The translations under genes were made by a program, and so were the position numbers. DNA of 39,304 nt, taken from assembly GCA_016841965.1 (NCBI GenBank), contig JAEANN010000016.1, positions 1 through 39,304 on the forward strand, written 5' to 3'. Position 1 is the stretch's first letter. Each line of letters starts with the position of its first letter. Positions 19,701-27,450 of the stretch are shown piece by piece. The DNA comes from Candidatus Roseilinea mizusawaensis (GTDB lineage Bacteria; Chloroflexota; Anaerolineae; J036; Brachytrichaceae). The notes beneath the pieces are model-generated. The model ran no database searches. It was given only the letters and a program-made list of their open reading frames with translations, and was not told the origin of the DNA.

Positions 19701-21131
19701 GTCTTGACCGGCTCTGTGACGTTTCAGTCAGTTCCGGGACGGTCTGTCATGCGCTGGAACGCGCTGGGCGACGGGGTGTTGCCGAACGCCGGCCTGACCC
19801 AGTTGATCGCGCCGGAAGTGATATTCCTGCCGGGGTGGAACACGGCAGTGGTCAGCAATACCATTCGCCCGGTGACGTTGACGGTGCGCAACCCGGACAT
19901 TGGACCCTATGTCAATGCGCCGATTACGGTGAGTGTTGGCGTGACTGCGCCGCCACAACTGGCCGGCTTTGTTGGTGTGCCGCTTGGCGCGAGCTGCGCG
20001 AGTTGCCCGGCCAATGCCCGCGAGTGGGTCATTCGCGTCAATGTTGCACCCTACGACACGACGACGGTGACGCTGTTTGTGCAGACCAGTGTGCCCACCA
20101 CGACTGGTGTGTTCGATCTGGCGCTGAGCGCGACGTTGCCGAGCAGCGCACTGACCGGCGCGGCGCAACCGCGATTCCGCGGCCAGCTCGGTTTCGATCA
20201 CAGCGTTGCCCGGCCACAGTTTGCCTCGGGCGATGGCGGCACGCAGTTCGTCCGACCAGGCGTGATCTCGCAAGTGGTTGCCTTCAACGCCGACTTGTTG
20301 CGCTGCTGGCTCGATCTGGAAGTGGACAGAGGCAGCGGCAGCTTCAGTTCGTGGTGTAGCGGCGGCGAGTGCCTGACCATCACCGGCACGATCTTGTCGG
20401 GGCAGCAGGTGTGGCGAGCGCGCACGCGCGGGGCAAATGGGTTGCTGTCGCCGGTTGCAACGACCACTCTCGTCGTCGATGCGGTTGCGCCGACGGCGCA
20501 GATCACACCGACGCCGATCTTGACCGCTCCGACTGGACTGATCGGTGGGCTGGCGCAAGACAACACCGCTCGGCTGCCGCGCCAGGTGCTGGTTAGTCTG
20601 AACGGCGGCCCGTGGCTGGCGGCGATTGTGAAATCGAACTGGCTGACGCCGGCTATGATGCTGGCCGGGCCGGCCCTGGCCGGGCCGGCGCAGGCCGGGC
20701 CGGCGCAGGCCGGCAGCAATGTGGCGTGGGCGCTGCCGATCGCACTCACCAATCAGGACGGCGAGCAGGTGAACATCGTGGCGCGCGCGGTGGATGAGGC
20801 CGGCAATCAAGGCCCGCCCAGCGCGCCGATGACGGTGACGCTCGATGGGGTGGGGCCGGCTATCTCGGTGACGCAGAGCGCCAACGTGCTGGTGGGAACG
20901 GTCATGGATGGATCGGGTGTGAGCGGCGTGTGGGTCAGCCTGGACGGCGGCAGCGCGTATCAGCCGGCCATGCTGAACGGCAACACGTGGACGTATGCGC
21001 TGAGCGGGTGGGCCGGGCCGAGGGTTGGCTTTGCCATTGTAAGGGCCGTGGATGTGTGGGGCAATGTGTCCTCTGTTGTGATGGCGACATCGTCGACGGC
21101 CAATCTGTACTTGCCGGTGGTGCGGCGGTGA
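10728..21131 (+). CDS. Giant multidomain surface protein, 3467 residues
   Basis: The order of parts, with approximate residues, is as follows. A membrane anchor or signal segment lies at 27-50, and an LppX/LolA-like lipid-binding fold at 59-282. Two more hydrophobic segments lie at 297-325 and 332-356. Thrombospondin-type-3-like calcium repeats (DEDGDGLPNGYELRLGANPF) lie at 404-530. An alpha-helical region at 970-1300 ends in long hydrophobic helices. More DxDGDGL repeats lie at 1527-1625, and Ig-like domains from about 1810. Seven FG-GAP blades (for example AGDVDGDGLSDILIGA) at about 2100-2525 should form a beta-propeller. Further Ig-like domains and a CBM9/DOMON-like sandwich (about 2806-2990) follow. 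The protein ends ANLYLPVVRR. The ATG at 10728 has GGAAAGG 7 nt upstream; an in-frame GTG at 10668 is less likely. A role in adhesion or envelope structure is inference. Confidence 0.85.
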   Translation: MVSILRSMCRTVGVRGRGWLAQRAMFLLMLVALGVAAGVLVGRRPDVAGAQALAPDVALQAVLARAGDAGAYQVAIDTQQTTYPALSDALPGMAPQGEFAQFEINALVSGDGKARLTIQPGHVAPRIQLQTTQPQDVLIVGDRFYAREGDRWVEQSSASAAPGVNSDGLMLLSAARNAHWLDEIDSPAGRFQRVGFTLATRDVLRQLRGASDTLLAEANGLRFEGVGELWIDTAGLPARLILNLDMQRAGSNGSNASRTRSVSTADYTNFGATFAPGMFDPTVAPLSGVSHAPVPGLGIAAGAIAQSVIVLFVLALAVCLLALSKPRSRRPAHTASTVVAVWLIVALVSPNVAEAARSVEVPVPASGATHPAGEVSQIARMVQDARDIARRNRLGPLAAGAFLDTHADEDGDGLPNGYELRLGANPFNTDSDLDGLTDHQEVVGTVCSWVGFAPGSDVITQVYTSTIQTNPLLADSNSDGLRDGDEFGNGECWYRNVAQNGRIPAPWHDDNDLDGVPDGIDLSPFSRSGELGGVGDYYDWNDPYTVEKKRVYFSNPGANLNFESIDSLAGAPVRAYPFYVELQVRPTAPELLRAAYKSSLVWPIDTEANIRNLGEGDEALWASLFAGQDMRTSGRLQVVPFLQVAIQQADLPSGDAMRLYGITATKATTCSVNCTYQMILPLTPVERNGQVFALQTKALHDFVTGDTNLFRRWRDVRLKWAVQGEVLRANEQGNYRPGPGGSHGIIVYDTPYVITGLQTQRQAGAEMFVAAAYQTAGQLFDDGPISLLRAGMEAQFLSGRLTLEQIGDRFNSLNATPSATYTQTWGITHTYGILYGGRFVYPHIDLALLTTMQTTTRQLLEAVYPSRSVSPTLILASEQRTSTLNADDIAPDGRGGLNTLGFNGVTDITLNTCLKPLVTSRSLKLQTYRYDNSGFSVFDFGLDGAMVAGADSIQNPKSQIQNLQQLGDWVPLSLDEVLTKVEQEFAQRFPELQQAFDQIQAVYATLEDLYQQALNILKMATTAWHIGQTVIHRLSNLELADLSLTLDDVQMIVQFLDQYGILPSGYAQIVYVLLDVFEAGGPLAWLEQQFNQIVNFVEGLTETIGSFFDNAPGLSMPSTQEFLEWTRAAINLLNYLAMITGFQFLSDLARILTQVIEIYKLVRQIIDAAINVVKTIQSTLEGAAQTARALLDTLLAEAKALAGSLSLVGLLIQIGLTWVSVLVTLLNGNLPPLIVSTIVARAIVETIIAVAIFVIAAVVPFGWVLLAVFAVIKAIEAIFGVKFDPISLFLDWFFGIKITPLSSLLSHQVGALNYQPVDPQGGLVVGERFQVNITSTTLLMGTSAALDHSWAGVRTGFYSGAWYDFQVCVQDPSQWQQFMAEYAPFQTAPPQINTNTLSVCFNLRLAQDSRLNAQGTELEYTWKVTPYSRNQSGAKQLLGGAIYQMRQDRTAYAEYVPMRPRINTWTYVDVNFGVGTRAYVCSPFLDLQGECYEIGQGGESPPQITRLYFDILPNTIFGMLGWSDLVNTDADADGLEGYFDKTTNKWVGADSFLCGNASNTWDADGDGLSDKFEWETEGLSPCHADTDGDDLRDDNELLLGTDPAKADTDGDGLKDGEEVAYWDAQQDTLIAPWHVAMHGVYTGLPDPVAFPNPRQANIDRDHRSDKNERKWNTSPNAFNPVPDLPVELMLESQLVEGGGTHMWAYASPWPNDGPAVLGMALTVTLPVTMTGLTSSARVHPPFVSPQFNAGTPAPGNGPLTFAWTFPAIWQGRYISTSLAGLPAIPSGPVSVTAQLVFSHAGALRLVTDVVPLLVNAGGPQVTIVAPSDGAVFNGPLTIAGSANDPNGIRQVLVCIKTALPCAGNDWMPALGKSSWQRAWNPSANATYFAQAYAIDAYGVPGPVSTPITFSVDVAPPTGGSFGLSGTAWLSTTIFSDTLATVRLTGRITDAAAGPSGFASGAGNALIVIEDGVMPSSLHVQPVQQPGQRISPFVFDWSLPSSGFGGTAPDRARSYTLTLGVSDRAGNLGAVSQTLRVMIDDNAPGVLARTPQVAYGNWVTLTGRADDTALSLARQELPYDPSMSVLNFSTLFALPNVTSTLWFVGDVNGDTFDDVALAQPSTPTQTWRVGLFFGRPGGLPPALLMSSANVTFTGETVGAPTAPPAIAGNLDVNGDGIADLVIGDLRFSGLDGKAYVVLGRRAPGIGSGGWPATFSLTNADWQLTRSSARGFGATVASAGDVDGDGLSDILIGALLGEGQAGAAYLYRGRELGAPATATTVFLPPHACSVPASNLAGLGDANGDGLSDILIAYASGSPASSCPGGVALVAGRTAWPTSMSLPVSATALFTAPGTLQTVAFAGDLDADGLNDMLIGDPTATQSRVFVMMGRRPELPWPALSVGLNLVTGANASFRELNIAGGPGTRLGAGLTTMGDLDRDGTADFAFGNPGFGAGPNRAAIQRSSYLSRMVDQPVLNASFLISGTANSQRVGEYLSSGDVNGDGVRDILIGLPGVGAAVLMHGKFNPGETSGVARVEIGVSGPNLNPGLPFTATLPTSWQAATLGNLHSSITPWTRTLSLPANGDYRVYARAIDRAGNMTPATAWYQGNVLVNSNPISFGISSITATAVALISKTHLILTGTANTAVQPQHVRVFDGYVWHRLLPAAGAWQVTSTIPRADLRTLTFRATMRDAYGNARYAARTLTTDTLVLAPVLSASLPVNVWLTDITPTLTVSWPAIADGSGIANRWAGIDTISQSVPITPVAANTVSRLLTQAGAYFGHVSVRDGAGNSRLSHIGPVLLNRTRTPSAIYVDGNLDLAGGEYPTGTLLNYDPYALGKPFAVWGTWDAARLYLGLPGNGWTPQNRLTIYLDTRGGGLTTSLAHFGRMHTLPMQADFALVIGNAGDDPLSHRRAVSPWPGSTTVPTYTLYTASGGSWARVASPASVVAGNFDMEVAFDRAEVQANGAVQLMALAEDVGGVWGVLPGAARLSTAPVLTGSVTFQSVPGRSVMRWNALGDGVLPNAGLTQLIAPEVIFLPGWNTAVVSNTIRPVTLTVRNPDIGPYVNAPITVSVGVTAPPQLAGFVGVPLGASCASCPANAREWVIRVNVAPYDTTTVTLFVQTSVPTTTGVFDLALSATLPSSALTGAAQPRFRGQLGFDHSVARPQFASGDGGTQFVRPGVISQVVAFNADLLRCWLDLEVDRGSGSFSSWCSGGECLTITGTILSGQQVWRARTRGANGLLSPVATTTLVVDAVAPTAQITPTPILTAPTGLIGGLAQDNTARLPRQVLVSLNGGPWLAAIVKSNWLTPAMMLAGPALAGPAQAGPAQAGSNVAWALPIALTNQDGEQVNIVARAVDEAGNQGPPSAPMTVTLDGVGPAISVTQSANVLVGTVMDGSGVSGVWVSLDGGSAYQPAMLNGNTWTYALSGWAGPRVGFAIVRAVDVWGNVSSVVMATSSTANLYLPVVRR
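13521..13615. repeat. AT-rich imperfect inverted repeat inserted in-frame in the giant gene
   Basis: GATTTTGGATTG (13542-13553) pairs perfectly with CAATCCAAAATC (13582-13593). The outer parts (GGGATTTT on the left, the AATCC/AAATC series on the right) extend the match imperfectly. The segment is A/T-rich in a GC-rich gene and encodes NSGFSVFDFGL and SIQNPKSQIQNLQ, unlike the flanking protein. It resembles the AATCCAAAATC-type interspersed repeats of several bacterial phyla, and looks like an insertion that kept the frame. Confidence 0.75.
20661..20715. repeat. 15-bp tandem repeat inside the giant gene
   Basis: Units at 20661-20675, 20676-20690 and 20691-20705, plus a partial unit, follow CTGGCCGGGCCGGCG with small changes. 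They encode LAGPA LAGPA QAGPA QAG near the C-terminus of the surface protein. The unit is a multiple of three, so copy-number change would not break the frame. Confidence 0.85.
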
Positions 21132-21139
21132 GCGCGCGC

Positions 21140-21170
21140 GTTGCCAACGCGTTGCCAACGCGTTGCCGAC
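21140..21170. repeat. 11-bp tandem repeat after the giant gene
   Basis: GTTGCCAACGC occurs at 21140-21150 and 21151-21161, then as a shortened copy GTTGCCGAC to 21170. It begins 8 bases after the stop codon, in non-coding DNA, and the unit is not a multiple of three. Confidence 0.8.
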
Positions 21171-21192
21171 ATGATTGACGTGCGCCGAGAAA

Positions 21193-21224
21193 CACCAGAC
21201 TCCCTGTGGGGAGTCTGGTGCTAC
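21193..21224 (-). repeat. GTAG-headed perfect hairpin: REP-like element or bidirectional terminator
   Basis: CACCAGACTCCC (21193-21204) and GGGAGTCTGGTG (21209-21220) form a perfect 12-bp stem with loop TGTG. On the minus strand GTAG (21224-21221) directly precedes the stem and TTTCT follows it. GTAG followed by a hairpin is the REP format. The position between two convergent genes also fits a terminator for the giant gene and the oxidoreductase gene. Confidence 0.75.
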
Positions 21225-21259
21225 GCTTGCAGTGCGCGCCTGCGCGCGCCTGGGCGGTC

Positions 21260-22276
21260 TCAGCGCCGAGGTGGGCGGGCCGGCCGGCCAGTGCGCTGTG
21301 ATTCATAGAACGCTTCCATGAGCTGGCTCTGAATCACGCCGTTCGTCACGCTGGTGCGGGCTTCAGCGCGGCCCAGGATGGCGTCGATGAAGTTGTGGTC
21401 GGGCGACGGCGCGCCCATTTCCGGTGTGATCGGCGGGTACTTTACCTTCTGGTCGCCTTTCCAGATGTTGATCCACGAGGCGTTCCAGCCGTCGATCTCC
21501 ACGCGCCCGCCGTCGAAGATGAAAGTCATGAAGCTGCCGCCGCCAGGCGAGTTGCCGCTGACGGTGATGTTTGCCATGACGCCATTGGCAAAGCGGATCG
21601 AACTGACGGAATTGATGTCCACCGGCGCGCCGTGGTTGTCCACATAGGCGAACACTTCCTCGACGTCTGCTTCGACAGACCAGCACAGGCTGTTGAACAG
21701 GTGCGCGCCGGAATCATAGGCCTGCCCGCCGCCGGACAAGGCGGGGTCCTGGCGCCAGGTGCCGGCGGTGCCGCGCATCCAGTTCTGCGAGATGAAGCCG
21801 TTGACCAACTCCAGCCGGCCCAGCGTCTGGTTGCGGATCATCTCGCGCAGGTAGAAGAACTCTGGCGAGCAGGGTGTGTTGTAACCGATGACGAAAATCC
21901 GGCCGCTTTGCCGCACTGCGTCGGCCAGCCGGTAGGCATGGTCGAGCGTGGTGACCATGGGCTTTTCCATGAACACGTGGCAGCCGGCAGCCAGGGCTTG
22001 TATGCCTTGCTCAAAGTGCTGGGTGTGCGGCGTGCTGATAAGCACGGCGTCGGGCTTGGCCGCGGCATACATCTGTGCCGGGTCGGTGAACACGCCCGGC
22101 TGATGCGGCGTGCCGGCCAGATGCCTGGCGGCGAATGTGTGAACCAGGCTTTCGGACACGTCGCACAGTCCGACGATGTCCACATCGGGGTGGGCCTTCA
22201 AGCGGCCGGCGTGCGCGCCCATCATGCCGCCGCACCCAAGCAGCGCGATTCTGACTTTCGACTGAGCAATCTCCAT
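21260..22276 (-). CDS. Gfo/Idh/MocA family NAD(P)-dependent oxidoreductase
   Basis: This 338-residue enzyme has an N-terminal Rossmann fold with IALLGCGGMMGAH at about residues 10-22 and a second conserved block at about 101-107 (HVFMEKPM, the EKP motif that holds the catalytic lysine). The C-terminal half has YDSGAHLFNSLCW and INSVSSIRFANGVMANI, as in sugar and inositol dehydrogenases. It probably oxidises or isomerises a sugar or cyclitol; the exact substrate cannot be read from the sequence. The start at ATG 22276 has AGGAG about 8 nt upstream. It lies on the same strand just downstream of two broken methyltransferase-like gene fragments, so it may be the surviving member of a catabolic cluster. 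Confidence 0.9.
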   Translation of the reverse strand: MEIAQSKVRIALLGCGGMMGAHAGRLKAHPDVDIVGLCDVSESLVHTFAARHLAGTPHQPGVFTDPAQMYAAAKPDAVLISTPHTQHFEQGIQALAAGCHVFMEKPMVTTLDHAYRLADAVRQSGRIFVIGYNTPCSPEFFYLREMIRNQTLGRLELVNGFISQNWMRGTAGTWRQDPALSGGGQAYDSGAHLFNSLCWSVEADVEEVFAYVDNHGAPVDINSVSSIRFANGVMANITVSGNSPGGGSFMTFIFDGGRVEIDGWNASWINIWKGDQKVKYPPITPEMGAPSPDHNFIDAILGRAEARTSVTNGVIQSQLMEAFYESQRTGRPARPPRR

Positions 22277-22323
22277 GGATGTGTCTCCTGAAATGGTGTA
22301 AAGAAATTAATGAGCAAATTGTT

Positions 22324-22567
22324 CTAGGTGGCGTAGTTGCCCTCTTGGCCCCATGCGTCGAGCATCAGTTCGTAGCGATTCAACGGCATGCCGGTGTAGA
22401 CGCAGTTCGAGGTCGAGAAACTGGCCGTAGTAGCAATGGCTGGGATGCACTTTGCCAAATGCCTCCATGGTCAGGTAGAAGACCAGTTCAAAATGCGGCG
22501 CGCGGCCGGCGACGGGTTTGCGTTCGACGGCGGCGATAAACCGCTGGCGGGGAGTCAGGTCTGTCAT
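22324..22567 (-). pseudogene. Uroporphyrinogen-decarboxylase-like gene, N-terminus joined to C-terminus (internal deletion)
   Basis: From ATG 22567 the first 50 residues match the start of the URO-D-like (corrinoid methyltransferase-type) family: LTPRQRFIAAVERKPV then PHFELVFYLTMEAFGKVHPSH. After about 22418 the coherent sequence continues in the +1 frame as TSNCVYTGMPLNRYELMLDA with WGQEGNYAT before a TAG at 22324-22326, which looks like the C-terminus of the same family. About 300 central residues are missing. The reading frame from the ATG itself runs on as meaningless sequence to 22307. A TATAGT box lies 8 nt before the ATG. I infer an internal deletion; the C-terminal assignment rests on motif memory. 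Confidence 0.65.
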
Positions 22568-22575
22568 GGAGTGAG

Positions 22576-22581
22576 ACTATA
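22576..22581 (-). promoter_or_regulatory. Putative leaderless -10 box (TATAGT)
   Basis: On the minus strand TATAGT lies 8 nt before the ATG of the deleted methyltransferase-like gene. It has the same spacing as the boxes before other genes here and suggests this fragment keeps its native promoter and start. Confidence 0.35.
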
Positions 22582-22616
22582 TTCCCAACGGCGTGGTTGC
22601 GCAAAGATGCGGCGCG

Positions 22617-23055
22617 TCACAGGACAGGCTTGATGAGCAGGCTGTTCTGCGCGCCCCAGTCGTCCATGAAGCGCACGGCGTCCACATCGGTGCGGCACCA
22701 CAGGGTCAGCAGTTCACAGTAGAACTGATGCATCTGGCGCATGAAGTGGCGCATGGCTGGCGGCGGGTGCATCAGATCCATGTACAGGTTGACGGTGCCC
22801 CGCAGAAACTGCATCTGCTCGAATGGGCGCGGGCAAGGGCCGCCGATCATGAACTTGTCCGACGCGCCACACTCGCGATTGACGGCATCGATGTCGATGG
22901 TCAGCCATTCGTGGGGAATGTGAATCCTGGCGGCGCCCTCGCCGCGCCCTCGCCGCGCCCTCGCCCCAGTCCTGCACCGGCGGGTCCTTCACCTCGCCGA
23001 TCACGCCCGGCTGGATGTTGATCAAGCGCGCCTCCATATATGGGCAATTGCGCAA
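22617..23055 (-). pseudogene. Uroporphyrinogen-decarboxylase-like gene, central fragment with frameshift
   Basis: From about 23055 the minus strand reads MEARLINIQPGVIGEVKDPP then VQDWGEGAA in one frame, and from about 22930 IHIPHEWLTIDIDAVNREC, FMIGGPCPRPFEQMQFLRG and VDAVRFMDDWGAQNSLLIKP in another, to a TGA at 22617. Together these match the middle of URO-D-like corrinoid methyltransferase-type proteins. The frame changes inside three tandem copies of GCGCCCTCGCC (22933-22965): removing two copies (22 nt) would join the halves as DWGEGAARIHIP. Near the stop the next frame reads RRIF, as expected for family continuation, so a second indel is likely. Both ends of the gene are missing. It lies upstream of, and on the same strand as, the fragment at 22324-22567. 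Confidence 0.8.
22933..22965. repeat. 11-bp tandem repeat causing a frameshift
   Basis: Three perfect copies of GCGCCCTCGCC at 22933-22943, 22944-22954 and 22955-22965. A single copy would keep the methyltransferase-like frame; three copies shift it by one base. Confidence 0.9.
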
Positions 23056-23107
23056 ACCGTTCGCGCCGAGATGTTATCATCGGCTTTGTTCTGCCAGTTG
23101 GGTTGAC

Positions 23108-25273
<2,166 letters not shown>

Positions 25274-25324
25274 CGATGCGCAGGTGTTGGCAAATCCGAT
25301 GTGTCGTGTGTAGAGGAGAAAAGC

Positions 25325-27169
25325 ATGGCCAGTTCAAGAAAGACAACGCGCTTAGAAACCGCAGCCGCCCCGCAGGCCTCCCGCAAGCCAGAGCCGGCGC
25401 AGCGTGCCCGGCAGACCCCGTGGCCCGCCCGCGCGCAACATGCACGCGGGCAACATGCACGCGCGCGAGCGGTAACCCCGGCCGGCCTGTTGCAGTTACA
25501 GCGCAGCGTCGGCAATCGCGCCGTGAACCGCCTGATCCAGGCCAAATTGATCGTGGGGCCGGCCGATGATCCCTATGAGCGCGAGGCGGAACGCATGGCC
25601 GCCCAGTTCGGCGCTGCCGCATCTGCCGCCGATCGGCCGGCGCAGCCAATCCAGGCGTTGCCCCAGGCGCCGGCGGTCGGGCCGGAGGGCGGCGAGGCCG
25701 GCGACGACATCGAGCGCCAATTAGCCGCCAGCAAAGGCGCCGGCGCGCCGCTGCCCGCCGACACGCGCGCCCGGATGGAGACGCATCTCGGCGCCGATTT
25801 CAGCACGGTGCGCGTGCACACCGACGCCCAGGCCGATGCGCTCAACCGACAACTCGGCGCGCAGGCCTTCACGCATGGCGCCGATATCTATGTGAGCGCA
25901 GGCAAGTACGCCCCCCAATCCTCCGAGGGGCAGCGCCTGCTCGCCCATGAACTGACCCATGTCGCGCAGCAACAAGCCGCCCCGCGCTTGCGACGTCTGA
26001 TGAGTCCCGCCGATTTCAAGAAACAGACCTCAGGCTTGCTGGGCAGTCGCAGCAAAACCGATTTCACCACGCTCGACCAGTTGCTCGATGACTACAGCAA
26101 GTTTGGCTGGGCAGAGGCAGACATTCCCAATCGCAAAGCCAAACTCGACCAAATTGATGCCGCGGCGCGCGCCTACACCGGCAAAAGCAAGTCGGGCGTT
26201 GACAAGTTGATCGCCAGTGTGCAGACCGAACTGAGTTTCATTGCGCCCCTGGCCGAAGCCATTCCCGACATCAACGCGAAGACGGCCCTGAAAGCGGCGA
26301 TCAAGAAACTGTTCCAGTCTCAGGATGCTTATCTGGAGGCTGTGCGGGCCGGCCATCCTGTGCAGGGCAACGGCCCTGATTTCATGGACATGTTTGCCAA
26401 GGCTCAGCGCGCGCTCAACGATCTGGGTACGCGCGGTCAGGTGATGCGCGAACTCATCGCAGAGGATCTCAGCCGGGTTGAAAACATCGCCGCCGACACG
26501 GCCACGCATCCGTTGTTGCGCAACATTCTCAACGAGGTGCTGGCCAACAAAGACAAGATTTACTTTCAGGAGACGCCGGGCCCAGCGTCGGGCGCAGTAT
26601 TGGCCGGCCAGAAGGAGCGCGACCGCGGCATCACCGAGAAGTACCGCCTCGACATGCAAATGGTCCAGGCCGAGGGCAGCCCCGAACGGCTCAGCTCGCT
26701 GGTGCACGAGATGACCCACATCGCGGTGCAGGAAACCTTCAGCAATACAGCCATCCACCTCGCGTTCAAGAGAACGGCCACGGATCAAGAAGTCCTCACC
26801 CTCAGCAGGACGCGCACCGAGCAATGCCGCGCGCTGAAGCGCGCGCTCGAAGAGACGCGCAAGCAGTGGTCGCCCGGTCAATACCGCGTGCTGCAGGAAA
26901 AGACCGATTACCCTGTGAACGCCAGCGGCAAGAACACGCTCACCTCGTATGCGGAGGCTTTTAAGAAGAAAGGCGAACTGACCCAGACCGAATATGACAG
27001 GATCGTCAATCTGGCCGGCCAGGGCGCAAACAACACGCTGATCGAGTTCGACACGGTCATCAACCAGATGATGTTCCTGATGACGGCCTGGAATGTGCCG
27101 CAGAACAACAAGTTTTACGCCAAATTGAGAGAGGTGGCCCAGCAGGCCTATGACTGGCGTCACGCCTGA
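25325..27169 (+). CDS. DUF4157 protein with a second zinc-peptidase motif, possible eCIS effector
   Basis: This 614-residue protein opens with a low-complexity basic stretch including a 15-bp repeat (GQHAR). A short conserved segment GLLQLQRSVGNRAVNRL (54-70) and DDPYEREAERMA (81-92) follow, then a DUF4157 domain (about 143-217) with METHLGADFSTVRVHTD and the metallopeptidase motif HELTH at 208-212. The middle (about 230-440) is helical and unrecognised. A second HExxH, LVHEMTHIAV, is at 461-465. DUF4157 is known at the N-terminus of toxins linked to eCIS particles; the C-terminal zincin-like domain would be the effector part. GAGGAG lies 6 nt before the ATG at 25325. Placement after the AAA+ gene suggests co-expression. 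Target and delivery are unknown. Confidence 0.8.
   Translation: MASSRKTTRLETAAAPQASRKPEPAQRARQTPWPARAQHARGQHARARAVTPAGLLQLQRSVGNRAVNRLIQAKLIVGPADDPYEREAERMAAQFGAAASAADRPAQPIQALPQAPAVGPEGGEAGDDIERQLAASKGAGAPLPADTRARMETHLGADFSTVRVHTDAQADALNRQLGAQAFTHGADIYVSAGKYAPQSSEGQRLLAHELTHVAQQQAAPRLRRLMSPADFKKQTSGLLGSRSKTDFTTLDQLLDDYSKFGWAEADIPNRKAKLDQIDAAARAYTGKSKSGVDKLIASVQTELSFIAPLAEAIPDINAKTALKAAIKKLFQSQDAYLEAVRAGHPVQGNGPDFMDMFAKAQRALNDLGTRGQVMRELIAEDLSRVENIAADTATHPLLRNILNEVLANKDKIYFQETPGPASGAVLAGQKERDRGITEKYRLDMQMVQAEGSPERLSSLVHEMTHIAVQETFSNTAIHLAFKRTATDQEVLTLSRTRTEQCRALKRALEETRKQWSPGQYRVLQEKTDYPVNASGKNTLTSYAEAFKKKGELTQTEYDRIVNLAGQGANNTLIEFDTVINQMMFLMTAWNVPQNNKFYAKLREVAQQAYDWRHA
25435..25464. repeat. 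15-bp tandem repeat inside the DUF4157 gene
   Basis: GCAACATGCACGCGG (25435-25449) is followed directly by GCAACATGCACGCGC (25450-25464). It lies in the basic N-terminal stretch and keeps the reading frame. Confidence 0.85.
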
Positions 27170-27187
27170 GCCGGCCTGCTACAAATT

Positions 27188-27240
27188 GACCCAGCCGCGC
27201 GACGTATAACCATAATGGTTGCTGCTTCGGTGGCTGGGTC
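27188..27240 (+). terminator. Candidate nested-hairpin terminator after the DUF4157 gene
   Basis: GACCCAGCC (27188-27196) pairs with GGCTGGGTC (27232-27240). Between them AACCAT-A-ATGGTT (27208-27220) is a perfect inner palindrome. The structure begins 18 nt after the stop codon. There is no T-tract, so termination is only suggested. Confidence 0.35.
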
Positions 27241-27285
27241 TGTGGCAGCCGTCGAGACTTGAGATCACCGTTCTCTTTGTTTCGG

Positions 27286-27394
27286 GCAGACCGCGCACTA
27301 AGCAGCCTGGCGCGACAGCGTGGCCAATGTGATGGCCGAGCCGCGCAGCAGCGTAAAATTTATCAACGTGTTCCCCGACGACGCCGGCTGGTGA
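27286..27394 (+). pseudogene. Remnant of the ABM-domain gene
   Basis: This is the last 36 codons of the gene at 6626-6931, with four base changes over the whole 143-bp repeat. One change makes a TAA stop after QTAH. The remaining 5' two-thirds of the gene is absent, so this is a non-functional fragment. Confidence 0.92.
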
Positions 27395-27428
27395 GACGCT
27401 GCAAAGCACGCTGTCGTGTCGTCTGTCA
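27286..27428. repeat. 143-bp dispersed duplication, copy 2
   Basis: It matches 6823-6965 at 139 of 143 positions with no gap. The match ends at 27428, 22 bases before the start codon of the iron-type alcohol dehydrogenase gene. Confidence 0.93.
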
Positions 27429-27450
27429 ATTGCTCAATTTTGACTTTGCT

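Noticed and set aside
21193-21220. A plain intrinsic terminator only
   Set aside because: The GTAG head and perfect 12-bp stem also fit a REP element and there is no proper T-tract on the plus strand, so I did not call it solely a terminator.
22593-23021. A 142-codon plus-strand open frame across the broken methyltransferase-like gene
   Set aside because: Its product is low-complexity and antisense to sequence that matches the URO-D-like family in two frames.
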